From assembly GCA_030528325.1 (NCBI GenBank), contig JAUMZD010000029.1, positions 1-41,604 of the forward strand: 41,604 bases of DNA, written 5' to 3'. The notes under the pieces were generated by a model, which was given only the letters and a program-made list of their open reading frames with translations, did not search any database and was not told the origin of the DNA. The position numbers and the translations under genes were made by a program. Within the stretch, counting starts at the first letter, position 1. Every line of letters begins with the position of its first letter. Positions 19,076 to 27,694 of the stretch are shown piece by piece. Origin of the DNA: Lautropia sp. (lineage in GTDB: Bacteria; Pseudomonadota; Gammaproteobacteria; Burkholderiales; Burkholderiaceae_E).

Positions 19076-20689
19076 CTACTTCAGCCTGCTGGCAATCTCC
19101 ATCGCCACCGAGGTGCCCGAACCTGCGCCGAGCCCCGGCCCAGGGTGAGTGGAAGCACCGATGTGATAGACATTGCCGATGGGCGTCCGGTTGCCCCTCG
19201 CACCGCCTGCCCCGGCAAAGGGCCTGAGCCAGAAGAACTGATCCGGCGAGCAGATGCCCGAATACGGATCACCGCCAACCAGATTGCAGTTGAGCGCCTC
19301 GAGGTCTGCCGGTGAATAGGCCCGCCGTCCGACGATCTGCTCCGACAGCCCCGGCATGACCCGCTCCAGACGCTGCTGGACACGATCGGCAAATGCCTCA
19401 CGCACCGCCTCGTTCCAGCGTCCATCCTCCGGCACGCTGATCTGCCCGCCTGCATCCCCCTTCAGCCGAACCGGCAGCTCCTGCATCTGGATCCAGAGAA
19501 TCCAGCCACCTGCCGGCGCACGGGACGCATCGACTGCCACGGGCTGACCGATGCCAAGCGTCGGGCGAGCCGGCAGCAGACCGTTCTTCGCTTCGGTCAC
19601 CGACGTGCACACCTGCTCCATGCTTTCGGTCAGATGAACCAGCGGTACCTGAAGCAACTCGGGCTCACGCCATGCCGGCACGCTATCGAGTGCAAAATGA
19701 ACCTGCATGCATCCGCGACCGTAGCGATAGGCCTGCGCACGCTCCCGTACCTCCGGCGTCACGTCGGGCAACAGCCGCTCATACAGCTGATGTGGCGTGA
19801 CATTGCAGACCACGGCATGACTGGCGACGAACTGCCGGCCATCGGCCAGCCGGACACCCCGCGCACGGCGCTGACGGCCTGATCCCTCGAGCATCACCTC
19901 GGCGACCTCGGCGTTGACCTCCAGCCGCCCGCCGCGCTGTTCGATGACCTGCTGCAGTGCCTCGACCAGGCGGCTGCCTCCCCCCCTGATCACGGGCATG
20001 CCGCCGCCGACCACCGCTGCAAAGGTCAGCTTCCCGATCAGCGCCGACCCCGCATCATCCGGCCCGAGCCCTGAATGCAGCGTCCAGGGCGCCATCAGCG
20101 CACGGGACACGTCCGAAACGAATTCCCGCTCGGACCAACGGCGGAAGGTCTCGAGCGACTGCGAGGCAAACGCCATCAGCCCGTCCAGACCGCGCTGACG
20201 CCATGCCCCGAACAGCAGCTTCAGCATGTCCTTGCTGTAAGGATTCTTGCCCAGCAGCCCGAAGAGCAGCGAGGCATCCTGACCGAACAGGCGGTCGGCC
20301 ATCTTCAGGAGCGCGGCGCCATCACCCGGCGACAGCCTGTCGAGCACGTCGGCTGCCGCCTTCAGATCCTGACGCAGCGCAACCCCCTTGCCATCCGGCA
20401 GGACCAGCCCCGTGGAATACGCCGAGGAGAGCACCTCGAGGCCCGCACGCTCCAGCTCGGGCTTCAGCTCGGCGTAGGCCGGGCTGCCGACGAACAGCGG
20501 ATGCCACGAGGAGAAGACCTCATGCTGGTAACCGGGAAAGAGCGATTCCGTCCGGATGCAGCCACCCAGACGATCATTGCGTTCCAGCACCAGCACCCGC
20601 TTGCCACGCACGGCCAGCAACGCAGCCCCGACCAGCGAATTGATGCCGCTGCCGACGAAAATGACCTGTGCTTCAGACGCGCTTGTCAT
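19076..20689 (-). CDS. Phytoene-desaturase-like FAD oxidoreductase
   Basis: A 537-residue FAD/NAD(P)-binding amine-oxidase/phytoene-dehydrogenase-like protein, close in shape to the PYROXD2 group. The N-terminal dinucleotide motif is G-S-G-I-N-S-L-V-G-A-A-L-L followed by L-E-R-N-D-R-L-G-G-C. The C-terminal FAD contact region is Y-H-I-G-A-S-T-H-P-G-P-G-L-G-A-G-S-G. It is the last gene of the indole operon, 4 bp after the cyclase gene, hence translationally coupled. No function in indole catabolism is established for this family. Inference: it may oxidise dioxindole (3-hydroxyindolin-2-one) to isatin, the step between the SDR and the isatin hydrolase. Confidence 0.85.
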   Translation of the reverse strand: MTSASEAQVIFVGSGINSLVGAALLAVRGKRVLVLERNDRLGGCIRTESLFPGYQHEVFSSWHPLFVGSPAYAELKPELERAGLEVLSSAYSTGLVLPDGKGVALRQDLKAAADVLDRLSPGDGAALLKMADRLFGQDASLLFGLLGKNPYSKDMLKLLFGAWRQRGLDGLMAFASQSLETFRRWSEREFVSDVSRALMAPWTLHSGLGPDDAGSALIGKLTFAAVVGGGMPVIRGGGSRLVEALQQVIEQRGGRLEVNAEVAEVMLEGSGRQRRARGVRLADGRQFVASHAVVCNVTPHQLYERLLPDVTPEVRERAQAYRYGRGCMQVHFALDSVPAWREPELLQVPLVHLTESMEQVCTSVTEAKNGLLPARPTLGIGQPVAVDASRAPAGGWILWIQMQELPVRLKGDAGGQISVPEDGRWNEAVREAFADRVQQRLERVMPGLSEQIVGRRAYSPADLEALNCNLVGGDPYSGICSPDQFFWLRPFAGAGGARGNRTPIGNVYHIGASTHPGPGLGAGSGTSVAMEIASRLK

Positions 20690-20693
20690 GGCA

Positions 20694-21485
20694 TCACTCC
20701 ACCAGGGCGAGCACGCGGAGCGGGCTGCCCGAGCCCTGCTCGATCTTCAGCGGCGCGGACAGGATCAACGCCCCCGTCGGCGGCAGCTGATCGAGATTCT
20801 TCAGGCACTGCAGGCCGTAACGGTTGGCCCCATGCATCAGGGTATGACAGGGATACGCGATGGGCCAGGCATAGGACTGTCCTGCATCCGTATTGATCGT
20901 CTCCACGCCGAAACCATGCACGTTCCGCTGATGGATCATCCATTCGACGGCCTCCTGCGTCGGCCCCGGCGTATGGGCACCATCGTCGCGCATGTTGAGG
21001 AAAGCATCGGCGTCGTCTGCCCGCTTCGACCAGTCCGTCCGGAACAGCACCCAGGCCCCTTCCGGAATGCGTCCGTGCTTTTTCTCCCAGGCCTCCAGAA
21101 ACTCGACCGTCAGCAACCAGTCATCGTTGCCGGCCACCTCGGCACTGGCATCCACCACCACGGCTGGCGCAATGAAGTTCTGAGGCTCGATGGTGTCGAC
21201 ACAGTTCTTCGGATGATCCCGCCCGCTGATCCAGTGGGCCGGTGCATCGAAATGGGTGCCGGTGTGTTCTCCGCAGGAAAAGTTGTTCCAGTACCAGCCC
21301 GGCCCGTTGTCGTCGTATTTCGAAATCCGCTCGATACGGAAGGGCTGTACCTGACCAAACTGCGGCGGCAGTTGCAGGGTCGGAAACGATGGCGACAGGG
21401 TCTGTGTCAGGTCGATGACACGAACCGAACCGTCCACCAGCTTTGCACACAATGTGCTCAACACACCCGTGTTCTGAGTATCCAT
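20694..21485 (-). CDS. Isatin hydrolase-like metal-dependent cyclase-family hydrolase
   Basis: A 263-residue member of the cyclase/kynurenine-formamidase superfamily. The metal-binding motif H-T-G-T-H-F-D-A-P-A-H-W sits at 74-85 (His74, His78, Asp80, with His84 near), as in Mn-dependent isatin hydrolases, and W-Y-W-N-N-F just before it also resembles that subgroup. Isatin hydrolase opens the lactam of isatin to isatinate. The neighbouring indole monooxygenase-type genes support this over kynurenine formamidase, though the latter cannot be excluded. The ATG at 21485 follows GGAGGAG. It is 38 bp downstream of the flavin reductase gene. Confidence 0.85.
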   Translation of the reverse strand: MDTQNTGVLSTLCAKLVDGSVRVIDLTQTLSPSFPTLQLPPQFGQVQPFRIERISKYDDNGPGWYWNNFSCGEHTGTHFDAPAHWISGRDHPKNCVDTIEPQNFIAPAVVVDASAEVAGNDDWLLTVEFLEAWEKKHGRIPEGAWVLFRTDWSKRADDADAFLNMRDDGAHTPGPTQEAVEWMIHQRNVHGFGVETINTDAGQSYAWPIAYPCHTLMHGANRYGLQCLKNLDQLPPTGALILSAPLKIEQGSGSPLRVLALVE

Positions 21486-21523
21486 ATACAGTGTCTCCTC
21501 CGGTGATCCGTGAACCTGCCTTG

Positions 21524-22075
21524 TCAGGCAGGTGCTTGCACCGATACAAATCGCCCCCCGTGAAAGACGAGTGGCTCGTTGGGTTGACTGGCCGTCCTGA
21601 CGATGCGACCAATCAGCAGCAGGTGGTCACCTACCGTCCGGCAATGATCATGGGCACAGACCAGCGTGGTCAAGGCCCCTTCGATGGCAGGCACCCCTTC
21701 AGGGGTTTCCTGTACATCCACGTCAGCGAACTTGTCCGGAATGGCCGGATTCGCAAAGCGTCGGGCCAGATCCTCATGAGAACTGGCCAGCACATTGATG
21801 GCAAAGTGCCGGCTGTCCCGAAAGACGTCGAGGCTGGGTGAATGGTTGACCAGACTCCACAGCACAAGTGGGGGATCCAGGGACAATGAAGCAAACGAAT
21901 TGATCGTCAGCCCGACCTTGCGACCGTCGGCTGCCCGCGTCGTCACGATGGCAACGCCTGTCGGATAGCAACCGAACAGCTTGCGCAGCGTTGCCGGCGC
22001 CAGATCGACGCTTCCCCACTGGGAATCGGGCGCCTGCCCTGCCCCCGTTACTTCAACAATGGCTGGCTGATTCAT
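21524..22075 (-). CDS. Flavin reductase (StyB/HpaC type)
   Basis: A 183-residue NAD(P)H:flavin reductase of the flavin-reductase-like FMN-binding domain family: L-R-K-L-F-G-C-Y-P-T-G-V-A-I-V-T-T at the start, L-T-I-N-S-F-A-S-L-S-L-D-P-P-L-V in the middle and D-H-L-L-L-I-G-R-I near the end. It supplies reduced FAD to the two-component monooxygenase encoded immediately upstream. Its ribosome site GGAGG overlaps the monooxygenase stop codon, so the two are made together. Length is normal for StyB/IifD-type partners. Confidence 0.93.
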   Translation of the reverse strand: MNQPAIVEVTGAGQAPDSQWGSVDLAPATLRKLFGCYPTGVAIVTTRAADGRKVGLTINSFASLSLDPPLVLWSLVNHSPSLDVFRDSRHFAINVLASSHEDLARRFANPAIPDKFADVDVQETPEGVPAIEGALTTLVCAHDHCRTVGDHLLLIGRIVRTASQPNEPLVFHGGRFVSVQAPA

Positions 22076-22084
22076 GACGCCTCC

Positions 22085-23323
22085 TCAAGCTGCGTCCGGA
22101 ACTTGATGCTCACGCAGAAGATCATCGGCCGCCGCTGCATCGACCCACCAGGGGAAATAGCTCGAGGGACGGTCGAAACCGTTGGCGAGCAGATTGGCCA
22201 GCGAGGCCGACTGCTGGGCCGCCGCCAGTACTTTCGGCAGATGGGGCGCCGGCGACAGCAGGCCATTCGTCCAGCGCACGACCTGCCCGGCGTAATCCCA
22301 GTAACGTTCGAAAGTCTGCTCCATCCAGTCCCGCGTGAAGGGCTTTTCCCCGTGCGCCAGGATCGCATCCAGATACACCTTGGCCGCCACGGTGGCATTG
22401 TTCGACCCCTGCCCCGTGATCGGATCATTCAGGACGACCGCGTCTCCCAGACCGAGCACCAGCCTACCCGAAGGCAAGGTCATGACAGGCTTGCGAACCG
22501 TCGGCGGGAACGCGCCTGACAGCACGCCATTGGCATCGGTCAGTTCGACCTTCGCGGCACGCACCCCCTCCCAGGGCAGATAGGTTTCCAGGAAGCGCTT
22601 GCTGACGGCCAGATGCTCTTCTGGCGTTTTCACGTCCCGCCAGCAGTCCAGCGGCCCGCCCGGAATGCCCTCGAACACCATGATGTCACAGGGGCCGCTC
22701 AGTGTGAGAGCAGGAAACACGAAATACTCGCCAATGCCCTGCATCAGATTGAAGGAAACCCGGGAATATTCTGGCGTTGGCGCCAGTCCATGCACATAGG
22801 TCAGTGCGAGTGCTCGCTGTGGGCGGTCGAAGGGCGAACGCTCGGCATCACGTTCGAACAGCCGCACGACTTCGCCCTTGCCCGCTGCCATGATGACCAG
22901 ATCATTCTGCTGCGTCAGCACCTCCAGTTCTTCGATGCCGACATCCTGGATCACCAGCTTGCCGCCAGCCGCCTCGAAGCGCTCCATCCAGACCGGCATC
23001 TTCACCCGCTGGTCGACGGACTGGGCGGGCTTCTCGAGGCGCGCACTCCAGTCGATCGCCTTCGTACCCGGCTGTTCGGGATTGGGAACCGCAAAGCCGA
23101 TGCCCTCGACCGGCGGACACGTATCGCCCCATTCGTCGATGCCCAGATCGCGCTCGATCTGAAGTTTCGAATCAAAAATGCACTGGCTCGACATGATCTT
23201 TCCCTGCCGGATGTCGTCAGGCGTCCGGTTGGTGATCACGCTCACGTCATAGCCCTGCTTCAGCAGCCCAAATGCCAGTGGCAAACCCGACTGGCCAGCC
23301 CCCACAATCGCAATTCGAGTCAT
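22085..23323 (-). CDS. Styrene/indole monooxygenase-type FAD oxygenase subunit
   Basis: A 412-residue group E (two-component) flavoprotein monooxygenase like StyA and the indole oxygenases IifC/IndA. The FAD motif G-A-G-Q-S-G-L-P-L-A lies at 8-17. S-S-Q-C-I-F-D-S and a C-terminal G-L-G-D-A-V-V-L-N-D-P-I-T-G-Q-G match the family. With reduced FAD it should epoxidise indole (or styrene) at the 2,3 position. Downstream genes (isatin-hydrolase-like, 2-aminobenzoyl-CoA enzymes) favour indole. Start 23323 follows AGGAGA. Styrene remains possible, but no styrene-oxide isomerase or aldehyde dehydrogenase is present. Confidence 0.9.
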   Translation of the reverse strand: MTRIAIVGAGQSGLPLAFGLLKQGYDVSVITNRTPDDIRQGKIMSSQCIFDSKLQIERDLGIDEWGDTCPPVEGIGFAVPNPEQPGTKAIDWSARLEKPAQSVDQRVKMPVWMERFEAAGGKLVIQDVGIEELEVLTQQNDLVIMAAGKGEVVRLFERDAERSPFDRPQRALALTYVHGLAPTPEYSRVSFNLMQGIGEYFVFPALTLSGPCDIMVFEGIPGGPLDCWRDVKTPEEHLAVSKRFLETYLPWEGVRAAKVELTDANGVLSGAFPPTVRKPVMTLPSGRLVLGLGDAVVLNDPITGQGSNNATVAAKVYLDAILAHGEKPFTRDWMEQTFERYWDYAGQVVRWTNGLLSPAPHLPKVLAAAQQSASLANLLANGFDRPSSYFPWWVDAAAADDLLREHQVPDAA

Positions 23324-23364
23324 TTGGTGTTCTCCTGCACGGAAAGGGTTCGTCTGTCTCCGGC

Positions 23365-24153
23365 TCACTCGGCCAGGCGGGGAATGGCAGGCAAGGCCTG
23401 CTCGGGGCCCATCGCGGAATAACCCCCGTCGACGGCATAATCCGCCCCTGTCACGAAAGAGGCATGGCCCGACAGCAGGAAGGCCACCACATCGGCAACT
23501 TCGGCAGGGTTTCCAACCCGTCTGATCAGGTGGTAATCTGCGGCGACCGAATCGGTCTTCTCGCGATTGCCGCCCGTGATCTCGTCCATCACGCGGGACC
23601 AAGTCCAGCCGGGCGACACGGAATTGACGCGGATACCGTCGGAGGCAAAGTCCATCGCCATGTTCCGTGTCAGCTGAACCAGGGCGGCCTTGGACACGGG
23701 ATACAACCAGCGCCCGGTCTGTGCCACCTTGGCGGAAATGCTGGTGAAGTTGACGATCGCGCCTCCCCCCTGACGGATCATGTGAGGCCGTGCAGCACGG
23801 GCAGCCATCACGGCACTGACCACGTTGATGTCGAGCGCCTTCAGCCAGTCGTTCCGGCCCGATTCGACCCCGTCGTCGAGATAGGTGGCGGCCAGATTCA
23901 CCAGATGATCCAGACGGCCGAAATGATCTGCCACCTCACCAATAGCCGATTCCAGTCGCTGGTCATCCGTGATGTCCACCTCCCAGAAACGGATGCCTTC
24001 GGGATCGCTGGCTGCCAGACGCTCACCGCCTGCAGCATCCACGTCAAAGACAGCCACCCGAACCCCATAGTCCCGAAGCGTCTTCACGACACCCGCCCCG
24101 ATCAGCGTGGCACCTCCGGTGACGATCGCCACCTTTCCTTCAAGATCCTTCAT
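23365..24153 (-). CDS. Short-chain dehydrogenase, probable indole-2,3-dihydrodiol dehydrogenase
   Basis: A 262-residue SDR, first gene of the indole operon. The cofactor motif is T-G-G-A-T-L-I-G-A-G-V (near 12-22), an atypical version of T-G-x-x-x-G-x-G; D-V-D near 40 suggests NAD(H). The usual N-N-A-G is replaced by N-L-A-A. The catalytic residues fit F-T-S-I-S-A-K, Y-P-V-S-K. In the iif cluster of Acinetobacter an SDR (IifB) oxidises indole-2,3-dihydrodiol to 3-hydroxyindolin-2-one; the same role is inferred here. Start 24153 has GGAGGAG upstream. Confidence 0.88.
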   Translation of the reverse strand: MKDLEGKVAIVTGGATLIGAGVVKTLRDYGVRVAVFDVDAAGGERLAASDPEGIRFWEVDITDDQRLESAIGEVADHFGRLDHLVNLAATYLDDGVESGRNDWLKALDINVVSAVMAARAARPHMIRQGGGAIVNFTSISAKVAQTGRWLYPVSKAALVQLTRNMAMDFASDGIRVNSVSPGWTWSRVMDEITGGNREKTDSVAADYHLIRRVGNPAEVADVVAFLLSGHASFVTGADYAVDGGYSAMGPEQALPAIPRLAE

Positions 24154-24557
24154 TCGCTCCTCCGTCCATCGCTTTCTTTCTGTCGGAGGCGGGTCTGCCC
24201 CGTCTCCATGATCCCGGGCGCCATCACCAGCTCGGCTGATCGATGATGGATTCCCCGGCTCATGACGCTGGATGGTGGTGTCACCAGAAGCAGATCCGAT
24301 AGCCATGCACCGCATTGCTTATCCATTCCTTGCGGGTATCGACGCCTCGTGAAGGATCGAGAGCACCCCTCTGTCCGGATCGTGCAAAGACTATCCACTC
24401 CCGGCGCACAACCTGCAGGTTGCTGCAACGCACCAGATGCTTTCGAGTGCCCCGGGTTTGCGCCAGATACCCCTGTCCCCTGCTAAGCCACCCCGGCAGC
24501 ACCCCGGCATTTGCGGATAATGGGAACGGTTCTCTCAGGCACGCGAGGTGAACACCC
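24154..24557. promoter_or_regulatory. Divergent intergenic region, indole operon / ABC exporter
   Basis: A 404-bp gap without a supported gene. It must carry the indole-operon promoter on the minus strand and the ABC operon promoter on the plus strand. Visible elements: a perfect 14-bp palindrome at 24409-24422, the ATCGTGCAAA 10-mer at 24379-24388 shared with the iorA upstream region, and GATAAT at 24516-24521 as a possible -10 for the ABC operon without a clear -35. Confidence 0.5.
24409..24422. promoter_or_regulatory. Perfect 14-bp palindrome, possible operator
   Basis: CAACCTGCAGGTTG is its own complement. It lies 256 bp upstream of the indole-operon start and 136 bp upstream of the ABC-ATPase start. 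A repressor or activator site is plausible but no regulator is linked to it. Confidence 0.4.
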
Positions 24558-25283
24558 ATGTCCAACCCATCGGATGAGCCCCGCCCCCTCTTCAAGGCCC
24601 AGGGTGTGACCAAGGTCTACGGTTCGGGCGACGTGGCCGTGCATGCGTTGCGGGGCGTGGACCTGACCCTGAATGAGGGGGAGTTCGTCGTGATGCTCGG
24701 GCCCTCGGGCTGCGGGAAATCGACGCTTCTGAACATCCTGGGTGGACTCGACGTGCCCACCGACGGGCAGGTCTGGTATCACGGGCAGGATCTGACCCGG
24801 GCCGATGATGAGACCCTGACCCGCTTCCGTCGCGAGCACGTGGGCTTCGTCTTCCAGTTCTACAACCTGATTCCCAGCCTCACCGCACGGGAGAACGTGG
24901 CCATCGTCACCGAGATCGCCCCGGCACCGATGGCACCCGAAGAAGCGCTCGCGCTGGTCGGTCTGGGCGAGCGGCTGGATCATTTTCCGGCCCAGATGTC
25001 CGGCGGCGAGCAGCAACGGGTCGCCATCGCCCGCGCCATCGCCAAGCGTCCGGTCGTGCTGCTGTGCGACGAGCCGACGGGAGCCCTGGATTCGGCCACC
25101 GGTGTGCGCGTGCTTCAGGCGCTGGAGCAGGTCAACGCCCGGCTGGGCACCACCACCGTCATCATCACCCACAATGCCGACATTGCCCGCATGGCCGACC
25201 GCGTGCTGACGATGGGTGACGGCCGGATCGTGAAGGAAGAACGGAACACGTCGCGGCTACCGGCCGATGCGCTGCGCTGGTAG
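24558..25283 (+). CDS. ABC transporter ATP-binding protein (MacB/LolD type)
   Basis: A 241-residue ATPase. Walker A is G-P-S-G-C-G-K-S at 48-55, the Q-loop at Q100, the signature S-G-G-E-Q-Q at 148-153, and Walker B L-L-C-D-E at 168-172 followed by P-T-G-A-L-D, the form typical of the MacB/LolD/FtsE group. It energises the permease encoded 11 bp downstream. The start has GAGGTG upstream. Substrate unknown; the operon with a periplasmic adaptor suggests export of a lipid, peptide or small hydrophobic compound. Confidence 0.95.
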   Translation: MSNPSDEPRPLFKAQGVTKVYGSGDVAVHALRGVDLTLNEGEFVVMLGPSGCGKSTLLNILGGLDVPTDGQVWYHGQDLTRADDETLTRFRREHVGFVFQFYNLIPSLTARENVAIVTEIAPAPMAPEEALALVGLGERLDHFPAQMSGGEQQRVAIARAIAKRPVVLLCDEPTGALDSATGVRVLQALEQVNARLGTTTVIITHNADIARMADRVLTMGDGRIVKEERNTSRLPADALRW

Positions 25284-25294
25284 GAGCACCGATC

Positions 25295-27679
25295 ATGCGC
25301 CTGCCCGCCCTTTACCTCAAAGCCTTTCGTGACCTGTGGCGGATGCGTGGGCAGGCGCTGGCCATCTCGCTGGTCGTGGCTTCCGGGATTGCCATGCTGG
25401 TGATGTCGCAGGCCACGCTTGACTCGCTGCGCACCACGCGCGACCGGATGTATGAGGACTACGCCTATGCCGACATCTGGGCCGGCCTGAAGCGGGCGCC
25501 CGAACATCTCGGCAGGCGACTGGACGACATCGAAGGCGTGGCCAGTGTCGAGACCGGCATCCAGAGCGGTGCCAAGCTCCAGCTGCCCGGTTTCGACGAA
25601 CCCATCGAGGCGCTGATGCAGTCCCTGCCCGACGATGGCACCCAGCCCCGGCACAATCGGCTGCACCTGCGTGCGGGCCGCCTGCCAGCGCCCTTCGTCA
25701 CCGACGAGGTCGTCATCAGCGATGCCTTTGCCAAGGTGCACCAACTGAGACCTGGCGACCGTCTGCGCGTCACCGTCTACGGACGCAGCCAATGGCTGAC
25801 CCTGGTGGGCATCGCCGTCTCGCCCGAGCACCTGAACCAGGCAAAGCCCACCAGCATGTTTCCGGACTACACACGCTATGCGATCGTGTGGGCCCCCCGG
25901 GCCTCCCTGGCTGCGGCACTGAACATGAGCGGAGCCTTCAACCACCTGTCGATCCGGCTGACGCCCGAGGCTCGCGGCCCCGAGGCCGAGCTGAGCGTGA
26001 TCCGGGCCGTGGATCAGCAACTGGGTCGGTGGGGCGGTCTGGGCGCCGTCGGCCGAATGGAGCAGCCGGCCTATCGCATCCTGTATGAAGAACTGCGCCA
26101 GCTCGGCACGATGACACGCCTCTTTCCAGTGATTTTCCTGGGCGTGGCCGCCTTTTTGCTGAATGTGGTGTTCAGCCGTCTGATCGGCACCCAGCGCGCC
26201 CAGATCGCGATCCTGAAAGCCTTTGGCTACAGCACGCCACAAGTCGCCTGGCATTACGCGCTGATGGCCATCCTGATCTGCCTGCTCGGTTCGGTGATCG
26301 GGCTGGCCGCCGGCATGTGGCTCGGCACCCAACTGGCCGGGCTCTACCAGATCAACTTCCATTTTCCCTATCTGAGCTTCAGGCTGAACGAACAGGTGGC
26401 CTTCATCGGCATCCTGGTTTCACTCCTGGCCGCCCTGGCCGGCACCGGCCATGCCGTCCTGAAAGCCGCCGGCGAACCCGTCGCCCAGGCCATGCGCCCC
26501 GTGATGCCCGAGCGCTACCACCGTACCCTGGCCGAACGGCTGGGGCTGACGGCCTGGCTGTCGCAGCCGGCGCGGATGGTGCTGCGTCAGCTCGAACGGC
26601 GTCCGTGGCGGGCCGTGCTCAGCATCATCGGCCTGGCCCTGGCCGGTGCGCTACTCGTGCTGGCCCGTTTTCAGGTGCCGACCATCACGTACCTGGTCGA
26701 TTCACAGTACCGGCTGGCCGAACGATACGACGTGGCCGTCAACTTCATCGAGGCCGCACCGACCGCTGCCCTGCACGAGTTGCGGTCGCTGCCCGGCGTG
26801 GAGCAGGTCAGCGGCCTGCGCACCGTACCGGTACGACTCTCACATGGCAGCGTCACGAAAACCCTCAGCATCGAGGGACTGCCGGCCGACGCCCCCCTGC
26901 GCGAACCGGTCAACGCCCGCCTCCGTACCGTGTCGCTGCCGCCCGACGGGCTGGTGATCTCTGCCTATCTGGCCGGGCAGCTCAGGGTGAACGTGGGCGA
27001 GATGCTGCAGGTCGAAGTGCTCCAGGGCCGTCGCGCCCGCCTGCAACTGCCCGTCATGGCCACCGTGGATGATTTCATCGGTGTGCGCGCCTACATGGAA
27101 ACCACCGCCCTCAACCGGGCGCTGGGCGAAGGAAACCTGGTCAGCGGCGCACTGATGACGGTGCAGCGTGGTCTTGAACGCCCCATCCTGCACCAGCTCG
27201 ACCGCCGCCCGAAGGTGATTTCCGCCGAAACACGCCTCTCGGCCGTCGAGGCCTTCTTCGACATGCTCGACCGGATCACCGGGCCCTTCACCTGGATCGG
27301 CACACTGATGGGGGCCATCGTCAACTTCGGCGTGGTCTACAACTCGGCGCGCATCACGCTGGCCGAGCGTGCCCGTGAGCTGGCCAGCCTGCGCGTGCTG
27401 GGTTTCACCCGGCAGGAGATCTCGCGCATCCTGCTGGGCGAGATCCTGCTCCTCGTGCTGATCTCGATTCCACTGTCCTTCGTCTTCGGCTGGGGGCTCA
27501 GCTGGCTGCTGATGCAGGGGTTGCAGAGCGAGCTGTACCGGATGCCGAACTACATTCCGAACGCGAACTACGCCTTTGCCGCGCTGGTCACGATCGCCTC
27601 GACCACCCTGTCGCTCGTGGCCGTGGTGCGTCAGACCCGCCGTCTCGACATGATCGAGGCGCTGAAGTCTCATGAATGA
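25295..27679 (+). CDS. FtsX/MacB-like ABC permease
   Basis: A 794-residue permease with two FtsX-like halves. Hydrophobic segments are seen at about 15-40, 275-300, 325-350, 370-390, 440-460, 665-690, 725-745 and 765-785, separated by two large periplasmic domains. The C-terminal half has F-T-R-Q-E-I-S-R-I-L-L-G-E, the coupling region typical of these permeases. It is flanked by its ATPase and an HlyD-type adaptor, matching a tripartite-type exporter without an outer-membrane protein in the window. Ribosome site AGGAG precedes the ATG. Confidence 0.93.
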   Translation: MRLPALYLKAFRDLWRMRGQALAISLVVASGIAMLVMSQATLDSLRTTRDRMYEDYAYADIWAGLKRAPEHLGRRLDDIEGVASVETGIQSGAKLQLPGFDEPIEALMQSLPDDGTQPRHNRLHLRAGRLPAPFVTDEVVISDAFAKVHQLRPGDRLRVTVYGRSQWLTLVGIAVSPEHLNQAKPTSMFPDYTRYAIVWAPRASLAAALNMSGAFNHLSIRLTPEARGPEAELSVIRAVDQQLGRWGGLGAVGRMEQPAYRILYEELRQLGTMTRLFPVIFLGVAAFLLNVVFSRLIGTQRAQIAILKAFGYSTPQVAWHYALMAILICLLGSVIGLAAGMWLGTQLAGLYQINFHFPYLSFRLNEQVAFIGILVSLLAALAGTGHAVLKAAGEPVAQAMRPVMPERYHRTLAERLGLTAWLSQPARMVLRQLERRPWRAVLSIIGLALAGALLVLARFQVPTITYLVDSQYRLAERYDVAVNFIEAAPTAALHELRSLPGVEQVSGLRTVPVRLSHGSVTKTLSIEGLPADAPLREPVNARLRTVSLPPDGLVISAYLAGQLRVNVGEMLQVEVLQGRRARLQLPVMATVDDFIGVRAYMETTALNRALGEGNLVSGALMTVQRGLERPILHQLDRRPKVISAETRLSAVEAFFDMLDRITGPFTWIGTLMGAIVNFGVVYNSARITLAERARELASLRVLGFTRQEISRILLGEILLLVLISIPLSFVFGWGLSWLLMQGLQSELYRMPNYIPNANYAFAALVTIASTTLSLVAVVRQTRRLDMIEALKSHE

Positions 27680-27694
27680 CGAGGAGCCTGCCCC

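Noticed and set aside
22085..23323. Styrene degradation as the role of the monooxygenase.
   Set aside because: No styrene-oxide isomerase or phenylacetaldehyde dehydrogenase is present, while isatin-hydrolase-like and 2-aminobenzoyl-CoA genes fit indole.
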